Below the pieces are notes generated by a model. It worked only from the letters and a program-made list of their open reading frames with translations. It was not told where the DNA came from and did not search any database. DNA of 64,000 nucleotides from JAJFUE01 sp039683515 (lineage in GTDB: Bacteria; Sumerlaeota; Sumerlaeia; MVZB01), in the NCBI GenBank assembly GCA_039683515.1, contig JBDKRG010000038.1:1-64000 (forward strand). The letters are read 5' to 3'. Shown piece by piece: positions 41,990-50,238 of the stretch. Made by a program: the position numbers and the translations under genes. The number at the start of each line of letters is the position of its first letter. The stretch's first letter is position 1.

Positions 41990-43801
41990 CTACTCATCGA
42001 CCCGAACGAGAAGCCCGTGGATCGGCACGCCCGTCCGGCTTTGCGTCGTCAGCGTGATCTGCATGCGTTCGGTTGTGCCGCTGGTCGCGCATTGAACCAG
42101 CTCCGGGCGCGGTCCGAGCACGGTGACGCGCGGCCTGCCGGGGAGCCGCTCCAGCACGATCCCCGCCGGGTGCGTCGCGTTGATCCCGGCCACGAGCCGC
42201 CCGCCGTCCAGGTACGCGCACGTGTGGCCGAACGCGTCCAGGCAATGCGCCGGGATGGTCAGGGTGTCGCCGCTCCGCCCGTATCCGAGCCTGGCGCTCG
42301 TCTTCCGGAAGAAGACGATCCCGACGTATTGCGGCGGGTACGCGGTCAGCACCGGCATCCGCGCGTAATCGCGCTTGAACGCCGGCTCCGCCGCGAACCC
42401 CTCCTTGTAGCGGTACATCGGGTCGGAGCCGGCCGTGAACACGATGATGTCCGGAGCGCGGCGCAGGATGTAGCCGGCGTCGCCCAGCTCGTGGCCGAGC
42501 ATCCCCCCGCCGACGTCCGCGGGTTTGTGGCGCGCCAGGTATTGGTCGTTGAGCCCGAGCATGTCCACGCTCGGGAACCCCGTCCAGTACGGCAGGCTGC
42601 CGGCCGCCGTGACCGCAAGCAGCGGCCGATTCGCCCCGAACGCGTCCCTGAGCGTCAGCGCCAGCGATCGCCCCTGCCATTCCCACAGCTCATGCCTCGC
42701 CCGCGCGTTCTCCGCGAACAAAAACTGCACCGGGAAAACGGCCGCCGATGCGACGATCAGCGCCGCGGCCACGGCCCTCCGCCTCCCCCCGGCCGTCAAC
42801 GCCCCCACCCCCTCGATCAACGCGAACGTCAGGATCACGGCGAGGGGAACGACATGGCGGTACGCGGGCATGACGTCGCCGCCCATCGCGACGACGTAGC
42901 CCGTCCAGAGCGCGAACATCGCGGCCAGCGGCGCCATGCGCCCGCGCGTCTGCCTGCGGGCGACGCCGGCGGCCATCAACCCGATCGCGACCAGCGCCGC
43001 CGGCATCAGCGACAGCAGCCCCATGCCCGCGTATTCAAGCCCGCCCGCCAGGTGGCGCGCCGACGGCGTGACCTTGACCCGCGCCGTGTTGGGGATCCAT
43101 TCGCCGTAATAAGAAAGCCGGAACAGAAGCTGGCCGCCGTAGCATGCGACGGGGATCGACGCCAGCGCGAGCGCAACGGCCCAGAACTTCCGCCGCCGCG
43201 GCGAGAGCCCCGCCAGCGCCGGCGATGCGACGGCCGCGGCCGTGAACAGCGGCCCGTCGGGGCGCGTCAGGCACAGGATCCCAAGAAAGAGCGACGCCGC
43301 CACGAGCGCCGGGCGATTCTCGTAATCCGCCCCCGCCGCCCGCAGCAGGAAGAAGATCGCCCCCGCCAGCGCCGCCGCGACCAGCGGCTGCTCGAGCCCG
43401 CCGATCGCCCACGCGGCCACCGGCGCGGCGCTCACGAAGAAAACCGCCCCGGCCGCGAACGCGAGCCTCGACGCGCTTCTTTTGGCCGCGAACACAATCA
43501 CCACCGCCATGCAACCCACGCCCAGCAGCCGCGCCGCGACGATCAAATCCATCCCGCACCGGCCGAGCCCGGCGACGAGCAGGACCCACATCAGGTTGGA
43601 ATAGCCCTCGACCCGCGGCCCGTCGGTCCAGGTGAGGCCGAAACCATGGATCAGCCGGTCGGCATAGCGCAGCGAGATCAGCGCGTCGTCGGCCAGGAAC
43701 GGCATGTAGCAGCGGGCATGCGCGACGAGGATGCCGATGAACGCGAAAACCAGCCCCATTCCGAGCCATTGATTGTCCGGCAAGTTCGTCGGCGGCCTCA
43801 C
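41990..43801 (-). CDS. GT-C-type membrane glycosyltransferase (AftB/GT89-like pattern)
   Basis: The 603-residue product has about 10-11 membrane helices followed by a soluble C-terminal domain of about 190 residues. The first extracytoplasmic loop has the motif FLADDALISLRYADRLIHGFGLTWTDGPRVEGYSNLMWVLL, a form of the Asp-Asp and ERVEGYSN signature of lipid-linked-sugar glycosyltransferases such as the mycobacterial terminal arabinosyltransferases. It should use a polyprenyl-phosphate sugar in the outer leaflet. The start is a GTG at 43801 with GAGGAG at a good distance. A shared 52-base leader lies 20 bases upstream. The acceptor is unknown. Confidence 0.82.
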   Translation of the reverse strand: MRPPTNLPDNQWLGMGLVFAFIGILVAHARCYMPFLADDALISLRYADRLIHGFGLTWTDGPRVEGYSNLMWVLLVAGLGRCGMDLIVAARLLGVGCMAVVIVFAAKRSASRLAFAAGAVFFVSAAPVAAWAIGGLEQPLVAAALAGAIFFLLRAAGADYENRPALVAASLFLGILCLTRPDGPLFTAAAVASPALAGLSPRRRKFWAVALALASIPVACYGGQLLFRLSYYGEWIPNTARVKVTPSARHLAGGLEYAGMGLLSLMPAALVAIGLMAAGVARRQTRGRMAPLAAMFALWTGYVVAMGGDVMPAYRHVVPLAVILTFALIEGVGALTAGGRRRAVAAALIVASAAVFPVQFLFAENARARHELWEWQGRSLALTLRDAFGANRPLLAVTAAGSLPYWTGFPSVDMLGLNDQYLARHKPADVGGGMLGHELGDAGYILRRAPDIIVFTAGSDPMYRYKEGFAAEPAFKRDYARMPVLTAYPPQYVGIVFFRKTSARLGYGRSGDTLTIPAHCLDAFGHTCAYLDGGRLVAGINATHPAGIVLERLPGRPRVTVLGPRPELVQCATSGTTERMQITLTTQSRTGVPIHGLLVRVDE

Positions 43802-43821
43802 ATCGAACTCCTCGCGCAACG

Positions 43822-43873
43822 CAAATCTGGGCCGATTGTGATCCGCCGGAGCCGGTCGCCACAAGCGAAATGG
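43822..43873 (-). promoter_or_regulatory. shared leader element, copy 2 (putative promoter)
   Basis: On the minus strand: CCATTTCGCTTGTGG, an 18-base spacer, CACAATCGGCCCAGATTTG. The end nearest the gene is 20 bases from the GTG start, as in copy 3. Confidence 0.6.
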
Positions 43874-43979
43874 CACTTCGGCTCTTTGGTTTTGGGTTTG
43901 AGCTTTGCGCCCACGGTCTCTTTGCGGCATGCCGATCGGCCGATTCATGGATTGAACCGAACGTGGACTCCCCACGCGG

Positions 43980-44822
43980 CTATTTTCGCGAAGGCCGTTG
44001 ATACCGCAACATCAACACGCACGTTTGTTTACGAAGGTAATCCCACGATCCGGAGTACTCATACATATTGCCGTCGCGATGACTATGCTCTTCGGGCGTT
44101 TCGTAATCGGGGTGCTCGATTCTGAAGTATGGCACTTTGGCTTTATCCGTCGGACTGTACTGCACTTGATCCGTCACGTGATCGAAGTGCCAGCGCCCAT
44201 CATGATCGCTGGTTGTAAACACACCGTGCATATAAGGTCTCATGACAAAAGCTGCCGTCGGGAACGAACCCCTTCCGGCGCTGATCCTGATCACCGCGCC
44301 GGAAACAGGCTGCCCCTGCTCATTGATGATCCGCCCCCCGATCGCGAACCCCTTTTGCATGCGTATTGTGTAACTTGCCGGCAATTTGTCGATACGCCCC
44401 TGCAACGCCGTTTGCGCTTCCCAGGCCGTGCTGTATTTGTAATGCCGATCTTTTGATGGAAGGGACCCCGCAATCATCTTGAGCCTTTCGACGCAAAACC
44501 AATCGACCAGGATCGGCACGTACCGCGGATCACGGATGGTCAGGTGGATGAATTGCGGCTCATGAGGCAGCTTGATTTTGAACGTGCCGTCCTGATTGGT
44601 CGTTGCGGTCGTCAAGGGGCACAGACGCGGTGGTTCTCCGGGCTTTCGCTTCTCGAGGCTGAGATATTGTTCGACTTTCAGCCCCGCCAGCGCCTTGCCA
44701 TCCGGATCGAGCACCTTCACAACCATCTCGCCGGGATACTGCAGCGGCGTCCACGTGTTCTCTTCCGCCCGCACGTGCCCCGCCAGTACGGCCAGCAATA
44801 AGATTTGGCAGGCCACCCTCAT
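43980..44822 (-). CDS. secreted beta-domain protein of unknown function
   Basis: The 280-residue product has a signal peptide (MRVACQILLLAVLAGHVRA) and two carboxypeptidase-regulatory-like (transthyretin-fold) units. The first is MVVKVLDPDGKALAGLKVEQYLS...NQDGTFKIKLPHEPQFIHLTIRD, the second IGGRIINEQGQPVSGAVIRISAG...TSDHDGRWHFDHVTDQ. Such units are usually structural or binding domains of exported proteins. AAGGGG precedes the ATG at 44822 by six bases. Base composition is somewhat AT-richer than the neighbours. It may be the second gene after leader copy 3. Confidence 0.75.
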   Translation of the reverse strand: MRVACQILLLAVLAGHVRAEENTWTPLQYPGEMVVKVLDPDGKALAGLKVEQYLSLEKRKPGEPPRLCPLTTATTNQDGTFKIKLPHEPQFIHLTIRDPRYVPILVDWFCVERLKMIAGSLPSKDRHYKYSTAWEAQTALQGRIDKLPASYTIRMQKGFAIGGRIINEQGQPVSGAVIRISAGRGSFPTAAFVMRPYMHGVFTTSDHDGRWHFDHVTDQVQYSPTDKAKVPYFRIEHPDYETPEEHSHRDGNMYEYSGSWDYLRKQTCVLMLRYQRPSRK

Positions 44823-44954
44823 CACATGCCCCTTCCATTGCGATCTTGGTTATCCTCCCCCCCTGAAAGTAGACGTTTTCCCTGGATGGATCGTGACAAA
44901 GAAAATCGACACACCTTCATCACAACGCGGCGTGGAACCGCCCCGGCCGTGCAT

Positions 44955-45026
44955 TCAAAACAAAAAAAGGCCGGCGACGACGCCGACCAGTCCCAGTCCG
45001 ATCCATTGATCCCGCGAGTTTCTCAC
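44955..45026 (-). pseudogene. 23-codon frame, start fragment of a GT-C gene paralogue
   Basis: After leader copy 3 a GTG opens VRNSRDQWIGLGLVGVVAGLFLF and stops. It parallels the start of the GT-C gene (VRPPTNLPDNQWLGMGLVFAFIG), including its position 20 bases after the shared leader. It is therefore best read as a truncated copy of that gene, though it could be a real single-helix peptide. The stop lies within a run of T. Confidence 0.5.
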
Positions 45027-45046
45027 GCCCGGCTCCGTGCAAAGGG

Positions 45047-45098
45047 CAAAGCTGGGCCGGTTGTGATCCGCCCACGCCGCTCACCGCAAGCGAAATGG
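45047..45098 (-). promoter_or_regulatory. shared leader element, copy 3 (putative promoter)
   Basis: On the minus strand: CCATTTCGCTTGCGG, an 18-base spacer, CACAACCGGCCCAGCTTTG. It lies just after the terminator at 45114-45148, so it would start a new transcript covering the 23-codon frame and perhaps the secreted-protein gene at 43980-44822. Confidence 0.6.
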
Positions 45099-45113
45099 GC
45101 ATGAATTCCCGTT

Positions 45114-45148
45114 GAGAAAAACAAAATTCCGGCCCGCGCGGGCCGGAA
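45114..45148 (-). terminator. rho-independent terminator after the PilT-like gene
   Basis: TTCCGGCCCGC at 45127-45137 pairs exactly with 45138-45148. On the minus strand it is followed by TTTTGTTTTTC. It lies about 80 bases past the gene's stop, beyond a short heptamer tract. Confidence 0.7.
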
Positions 45149-45179
45149 AGTCATGTTCCAAGCAACCGTGCGGATTTCG

Positions 45180-45226
45180 GATTTAAATTCCGCAATCCGC
45201 AATCCGCAATCCGAAATCCGCAATCG
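45180..45226. repeat. CCGCAAT heptamer repeat
   Basis: CCGCAATCCGCAATCCGC, then AATCCGAAATCCGCAATCG. It abuts the TAG stop of the PilT-like gene. Confidence 0.75.
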
Positions 45227-46384
45227 CTACATTCCCAGCTGCCGCCGCAGCTCCTCGGGCTTGTTGCAGGCCAGCAGCGCCGTTTCGCGCGTGATCCGGT
45301 CGCCGCGCAGCAGGTCCATGATCGAGCGGTCCATCGTGACCATGTTCCACTTGCCGCCCGACTCGATCGTCCCCTGGATCATGTGCGTGTTCCCCTCGCG
45401 CACCTGGTTGCGGATGGCGTCGGTGGCGATCATCACCTCGTAGGCGATCTCGCGGCCGCGCCGCGTCGAGGGCAGAAGCTTCTGGCAGATGACGCCCTCG
45501 ATGACGCCCGCGAGCTGGATGCGGACCTGTTCCTGCTGGTGCGGCGGGAAGACGTCGATGACGCGGTCCATCGTCGCCACCGCGCTGACCGTGTGCAGCG
45601 TCGAGAACACGAGGTGGCCCGTTTCGGCCGCCGTCAGGGCGGCGCTGATCGTGTCGAGGTCGCGCATCTCGCCGATCATCAGCACGTCCGGGTCCTGGCG
45701 CAGCGCGTACTTCAAGGCGTTCGCGAAACTGAACGTGTCCTCGTTGACTTCGCGCTGCTCGATGAGCGCGCGCTTGTGCGGGTGCAGGTATTCGATCGGG
45801 TCCTCGATCGTGATGATGTGGCAGTCGCGCTCGCGGTTGATGAGGTCGATCATCGACGCCAGCGACGTCGACTTGCCCGACCCCGTCGGCCCCGTGATCA
45901 GCACGAACCCGTTAGGCCGCCGCGATAGATACTCCATGACGCGCGCCGGCAGGTTCAGCTCCTCGAACGAGCGGATCTTGGAGTCGATCATGCGGAACGC
46001 CGCCGCGACCGTCCCGCGCTGCAGGTGGATGTTCACGCGGAACCGGCCCATGTTCGAAATCGACAGCGAAAAGTCCAGTTCCTTGTTCTGCTCGAATTTC
46101 TGCTTCTGGACGTCGTTCAGGATGCCGTAAATCAGCCGCCGGCATTCGGGCGGGTTGAGCACCGCGCCCGACAGGTCCCGCAGCGCCCCGTTGATGCGCA
46201 GCACCGGCGGGCGCCCCACGGCCAGATGCAGGTCCGACGCCTTCTGCTCGATGCAGGCCTTGAGCAGGTCGGCCATTTCGTAGTGGTCCTGCGCAAACGG
46301 AACCTTCGACGGCCTCCCCATGGTCGGGTCGGTCGAGGAGCGGAAACTCCCGATGTCATCCATGACGTGCGCGTTCAGTGCCAT
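45227..46384 (-). CDS. pilT: type IV pilus retraction ATPase PilT-like
   Basis: PilT-family hexameric ATPases depolymerise pili and drive twitching motility or DNA uptake. The 385-residue product has an N-terminal PAS-like domain (MADLLKACIEQKASDLHLAVGRPPVLRINGALRDL), Walker A ITGPTGSGKSTSLASMID, the Asp box ITIEDPIEYLH, Walker B DPDVLMIGEMRD, the His box TGHLVFSTLHTVSAV, and the C-terminal CQKLLPS.RRGREIAYEVMIAT. The N-terminal extension of about 25 residues is slightly long. GGGAGAGG precedes the ATG. No pilin genes are near, so it may be PilT or the related PilU; ComF at 54600 would fit competence. Confidence 0.92.
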   Translation of the reverse strand: MALNAHVMDDIGSFRSSTDPTMGRPSKVPFAQDHYEMADLLKACIEQKASDLHLAVGRPPVLRINGALRDLSGAVLNPPECRRLIYGILNDVQKQKFEQNKELDFSLSISNMGRFRVNIHLQRGTVAAAFRMIDSKIRSFEELNLPARVMEYLSRRPNGFVLITGPTGSGKSTSLASMIDLINRERDCHIITIEDPIEYLHPHKRALIEQREVNEDTFSFANALKYALRQDPDVLMIGEMRDLDTISAALTAAETGHLVFSTLHTVSAVATMDRVIDVFPPHQQEQVRIQLAGVIEGVICQKLLPSTRRGREIAYEVMIATDAIRNQVREGNTHMIQGTIESGGKWNMVTMDRSIMDLLRGDRITRETALLACNKPEELRRQLGM

Positions 46385-46490
46385 GCGAACACCTCTCCCA
46401 AATAGGCGCAGCAGCCCGCAAGGGTGCGATCCGTGCCATCATCCTTATCGCCGCGCACGCCTGAAAAGTTGAGAGGGCGTCAAAAAAAGA

Positions 46491-46580
46491 TCAATGATGA
46501 ATGATGAGTGATGAATGATGAAAAACAAGGCGCCTGTTACGGACGAACATTCATCATTCATCACTCATCATTCATCATTC
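46491..46580. repeat. GATGAATGATGAG simple repeat at the end of the GGQ gene
   Basis: ATGAATGATGAGTGATGAATG and, beyond a short insert, its inverted counterpart TCATCATTCATCACTCATC. The inner part reads as the last codons AAT GAT GAA and the stop TGA of the gene at 46568-46912. Confidence 0.75.
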
Positions 46581-46912
46581 CTGATCGCTTTCCTCCGCAT
46601 CTGCTTCTTGGCGGAGGTTTCCTTTTTGGTCTTCAGAATCCGCTCGCGCACGCCCCTGGGCATCTTGGTCGCCTTGCGCGGCCGGCGGCGCCGGTTGCGC
46701 TGGGCGATCTTTTCGCGTAGCCGCTCCAGCGCGATCTGCCGGTTGCGCCACTGCGTGCGCTCCTCCTGGCAGGTCACGACGATCCCCGTCGGCCGGTGCG
46801 TGAGCCGCACCGCCGTCTCCCTCCGGTTGACGTTTTGCCCGCCCGGCCCGCTCGACCGGAATGTCTCCAGATCGCACTGGGCCATCAGTTCGTCGTCGCT
46901 CAGCATGACCAT
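46568..46912 (-). CDS. class I release-factor-like protein with GGQ motif
   Basis: The 114-residue product carries the peptidyl-tRNA hydrolysis domain of class I release factors: ETFRSSGPGGQNVNRRETAVRLTHRPTGIVVTCQEERTQWRNRQIALERLREKI. A strongly basic tail follows (RRRRPRKATKMPRGVRERILKTKKETSAKKQMRRK) that should bind the ribosome. There is no codon-recognition domain, as in ArfB-type rescue factors and other short GGQ proteins, so a role in ribosome rescue is likely but inferred. AGGAG lies just before the ATG at 46912. The last residues (RNDE) and the stop come from the simple repeat. Confidence 0.85.
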   Translation of the reverse strand: MVMLSDDELMAQCDLETFRSSGPGGQNVNRRETAVRLTHRPTGIVVTCQEERTQWRNRQIALERLREKIAQRNRRRRPRKATKMPRGVRERILKTKKETSAKKQMRRKAIRNDE

Positions 46913-47016
46913 CGCTCCTGTCCATAGCCTCGATCCAGTCCAGCCCATTGTCAACCGCTATGGCTGGTTTGCGCATCTGGCCCCTTGGCGTGGTGTCCCG
47001 GAAATTCTTGGGAAAT

Positions 47017-47385
47017 AGCCCGCTTGAGCGGGCTGAACCGGTTGCCACCGGCTTCAGCCGGATACTATGTTTAGCGTGTCGGTCATGCAGCAAAGCGCTG
47101 AAAGCGCGAAACAATATAGCCTGGGGCGGAGCGAAGCGCAGCCCCAGGTTGCGTGACAGTAAAATTCGGAGCGCTGAAAGCGCGGGAGAAATTGGTTCCT
47201 CTCGCTCTTTCAGAGCTCCGGGTTATTGCGATTCTCGACCTGGGGCTGCGCTTCGCTCCACCCCAGGCTCTTGTCTCTTGCGCCTTCAGCGCAAAAAAAA
47301 CAGATCAACCACGCTAAACGCATGCTCAGCCGGTGGTTCAAGGCTTTATATCAAATTTTAGCCGGCTTTTCGTTCCGCGGCTTTA
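47017..47385. repeat. cluster of REP-like palindromes (BIME-like)
   Basis: The 617-base gap between the GGQ gene and hsp20 is largely a nested inverted array. From the outside in it has CTTGAGCGGGCTGAACCGG / CAGCCGGTGGTTCAAGG, GTTTAGCGTG / CACGCTAAAC, GCGCTGAAAGCGC modules, and two CCTGGGGC...GCCCCAGG palindromes in opposite orientations with the GAGCGAAGCGC core. The right flank, 47386-47529, holds the hsp20 leader. No gene is visible. Confidence 0.75.
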
Positions 47386-47529
47386 GCCATCAACAATTAA
47401 ATGCTATTTCCGGGACACTGTAATAGCCCCATCCTTCCCATCGCCCCCCATCGCCGGAAATTTAGGCTTTTCCCCGATACCCCTCGGAGGACCCCTGAGG
47501 GATAATTGTCATCGGGAAAGGGGCGCCTC

Positions 47530-47895
47530 ATGAAACGCGACGAGCCGCTGATCCACTCCTTCGCCATCCGTTCGAGCGGCTTCGGACGCACAAGCTGGCA
47601 ACCCTCCGTCGACGTCTACTCCGGCCGCGACGGCTGGCTCGTCAAGTTCGACCTGGCCGGCGTCCGCCCCGAGGACATCCAGCTCCTCGTCAACGACCGC
47701 ACGATGACCGTGACCGGCGTCCGCCGCGACTGGACGATCCTCGAGGAGCAGCGCGCCTGGTCGATGGAAATCGCCTACAACCGCTTCGAGCGCAGCGTCA
47801 GCCTCCCCTGCCGGCTCGAGGACCTCGCCATCCGCAGCGAATACCGCGACGGCATGCTGCTCGTCATCATTTCACGCGAAAGGCCGCGCCCATGA
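47530..47895 (+). CDS. small heat-shock protein (Hsp20 family)
   Basis: Hsp20 proteins form large oligomers that hold unfolding proteins without using ATP. The 121-residue product has the alpha-crystallin domain: WQPSVDVYSGRDGWLVKFDLAGVRPEDIQLLVNDRTMTVTGVRRDW, FERSVSLPCRLEDLAIRSEYRDGMLLVIISRER. The C-terminal IxI tail is missing or very short, and the N-terminal arm is short. The ATG at 47530 follows GGAAAGGGG. It overlaps lon as ATGA, so the chaperone and the protease are made together, a sensible proteostasis pair. I see no CIRCE element in the leader. Confidence 0.9.
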   Translation: MKRDEPLIHSFAIRSSGFGRTSWQPSVDVYSGRDGWLVKFDLAGVRPEDIQLLVNDRTMTVTGVRRDWTILEEQRAWSMEIAYNRFERSVSLPCRLEDLAIRSEYRDGMLLVIISRERPRP

Positions 47896-50228
47896 GCGAA
47901 GACATCCATAACCTGCCGGTCCTGCCGCTGAAGAACACCGTCCTGTTCCCCGGCCTGATGATGCCGCTGTCGGTCGGCCGGCCCCAGTCCCTCCACGCCG
48001 TCGAGTCGGCCCTTGCCCGCGAGGACAAGACCCTCCTGGCCGTCTCGCAAAAGGACGCCGACCTGGCCGAGCCCAAATTCGGCGACCTGTTCCACGTCGG
48101 CACCCGCGCCGTGATCAAGAAGCTCGAGCGCTCCGAGGAGCGCCTCCAGATCATCGTCCAGGGGCTCGACCGCGCCGCCACGATCGCCGCCGACCAGGAG
48201 CAGCCCTTCATCATCGCCCGCTACCGGCTCCTCTCCGCGCCCGAGGACAGCGGCACCGAGATCGAGGCCCTCACTCAGGCGATGCTCGAGGAAGCCGGCA
48301 AAATCTTCGAGCTGGTCAACCCCCAGGCCCACGCCGCGATCCTGCGGCTCGACCAGGAGATCCCCGAGCCCCTCCAGCAGGTCTACCTGCTCGCCTCGCT
48401 CCTGGCGCTCGACACCGAAAAGGAGCAGGCCCTCCTGGCCGCCAACACCCGCGCCGAGGCGCTGCGCCTCATGATCCAGTACCTCACGCACGAGCGCCAG
48501 GTCGCCGAGCTGCGCCAGCGGATCACCAACCAGGCCCAGACCGAGATGACCAAGCAGCAGCGCGAATACCTCCTGCGCCAGCAGATGCAGGCCATCCAGC
48601 AGGAGCTCGGCGAGCAGGACCTCGAGCACGCCGAGATCACCGAGCTGCGCAAGCGCCTCGACGAGGCCGAGCTGCCCGACGAGGCCCGCGACGAGGCCCG
48701 CCGCGAGCTCGCGCGCCTCGAGCGCATGCCCCCGGCCGCCCCCGACTACCAGCTCACCCGCACCTACGTCGAGCTGCTCATTGAAATGCCTTGGCGCAAA
48801 AGCACGGACGACAACCTCGACATCGCCCACGCGCGCCAGGTCCTCGACGAGGACCACTTCGACCTCGAGGACATCAAGGAGCGCATCCTCGAGCAGCTCG
48901 CCGTCCTCAAGCTCAACCCGGCGGCCAACGCCCCGATCCTGTGCTTCGTCGGCCCGCCCGGAGTCGGCAAGACCTCCCTCGGCAAGTCGATCGCCCGCTC
49001 GCTCAACCGCAAGTTCGAGCGCATGAGCCTGGGCGGCATGCACGACGAGGCCGAGCTGCGCGGCCACCGCCGCACCTACATCGGCGCCATGCCCGGCCGC
49101 ATCATCCAGGCGATCCGGCGCGCCGGCGTGCGCAACCCCCTCCTCATGCTCGACGAGGTCGACAAGCTCGCCCACGACTGGCGCGGCGATCCCTCCTCCG
49201 CCCTCCTCGAGGTCCTCGACCCCGCGCAGAACTTCGAGTTCCGCGACAATTACCTGAACCTGGCGTTCGACCTCTCGAAGGTCTTCTTCATCACGACGGC
49301 CAACACGCTCGACACGATCCCCACGCCCCTCCTGGACCGCATGGAAGTCATCCACCTCGCCGGCTACAGCGACGAGGAAAAAAAGGAGATCGCGCGCCGC
49401 TACCTGGTCGCGCGGCAGGTCGCGGCCTCCGGCCTCAAGCCCGACCAGATCCGGATCCCCGACGACACGGTCATGGAGATCATCCACCGCTACACGCGCG
49501 AGGCCGGCGTCCGCGAGCTCGAGCGCACCCTCGGCAGCCTGTGCCGCAAGGTCGCGCGCCGCTTCGCCGAGGGCCGCACCGAACCGGTCGCCGTCGCGCC
49601 GGCCGACCTCGGCGAGTGGCTCGGCCCCGAGCGCTTCTTCGAGGAGGACGCCCGCAAGCAGCTCGACCCCGGCGTGGCCATCGGCCTGGCCTACACCCCC
49701 GTCGGCGGCGTCGTGCTCTATATTGAAGCGGTCATGCTGCGCGAGGGCGCCGAGCTCACGCTGACCGGCCAGCTGGGCGACGTGATGAAGGAGTCGGCGC
49801 GCGCCGCGCTCAGCTTCATCCGCGCGCACCTGCCCGAGTTCGACCCGGGCGCCCCCCCCGCCACGGGAAGCGTCCACATCCACGTCCCGGCCGGCGCCAC
49901 GCCCAAGGACGGCCCGTCGGCCGGCGTGGCGATGGCCACGGCGCTGGCCTCGCTCTTCACCGGCAAGCCGATGCGCCAGGACACGGCGATGACGGGCGAG
50001 ATCACGCTGACCGGCCTCGTGCTCCCCATCGGCGGCCTCAAGGAAAAGATCCTGGCCGCCCACCGCGCCGGCCTCAAGCGCGTGATCCTGCCGCGCCGCA
50101 ACATGAGCGACCTGGCCGATCTGCCCGACCACATCCGCAACGCCATGGAGTTCATCCCCGTCGACCGCATCTCGGATGTGATCGAAGCCGCGATCCCGCA
50201 ACTCGCCAAGCAAGCCCGCGCCGCGTGA
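47892..50228 (+). CDS. lon: ATP-dependent protease Lon
   Basis: Lon degrades misfolded and regulatory proteins in the cytoplasm. The 778-residue product has the N-terminal substrate domain (LPVLPLKNTVLFPGLMMPLSVGRPQSLHAV), a coiled linker (QREYLLRQQMQAIQQELGEQD), the AAA+ module with Walker A CFVGPPGVGKTSLGKSIA and MLDEVDKLAHDWRGDPSSALLEVLDP, and the protease domain with the catalytic Ser in PKDGPSAGVAM and Lys in LPIGGLKEKILAAHRAG. The length is normal. Translation is coupled to hsp20. Codon use is strongly GC-biased. Confidence 0.97.
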   Translation: MSEDIHNLPVLPLKNTVLFPGLMMPLSVGRPQSLHAVESALAREDKTLLAVSQKDADLAEPKFGDLFHVGTRAVIKKLERSEERLQIIVQGLDRAATIAADQEQPFIIARYRLLSAPEDSGTEIEALTQAMLEEAGKIFELVNPQAHAAILRLDQEIPEPLQQVYLLASLLALDTEKEQALLAANTRAEALRLMIQYLTHERQVAELRQRITNQAQTEMTKQQREYLLRQQMQAIQQELGEQDLEHAEITELRKRLDEAELPDEARDEARRELARLERMPPAAPDYQLTRTYVELLIEMPWRKSTDDNLDIAHARQVLDEDHFDLEDIKERILEQLAVLKLNPAANAPILCFVGPPGVGKTSLGKSIARSLNRKFERMSLGGMHDEAELRGHRRTYIGAMPGRIIQAIRRAGVRNPLLMLDEVDKLAHDWRGDPSSALLEVLDPAQNFEFRDNYLNLAFDLSKVFFITTANTLDTIPTPLLDRMEVIHLAGYSDEEKKEIARRYLVARQVAASGLKPDQIRIPDDTVMEIIHRYTREAGVRELERTLGSLCRKVARRFAEGRTEPVAVAPADLGEWLGPERFFEEDARKQLDPGVAIGLAYTPVGGVVLYIEAVMLREGAELTLTGQLGDVMKESARAALSFIRAHLPEFDPGAPPATGSVHIHVPAGATPKDGPSAGVAMATALASLFTGKPMRQDTAMTGEITLTGLVLPIGGLKEKILAAHRAGLKRVILPRRNMSDLADLPDHIRNAMEFIPVDRISDVIEAAIPQLAKQARAA

Positions 50229-50238
50229 CTATGGCGAC

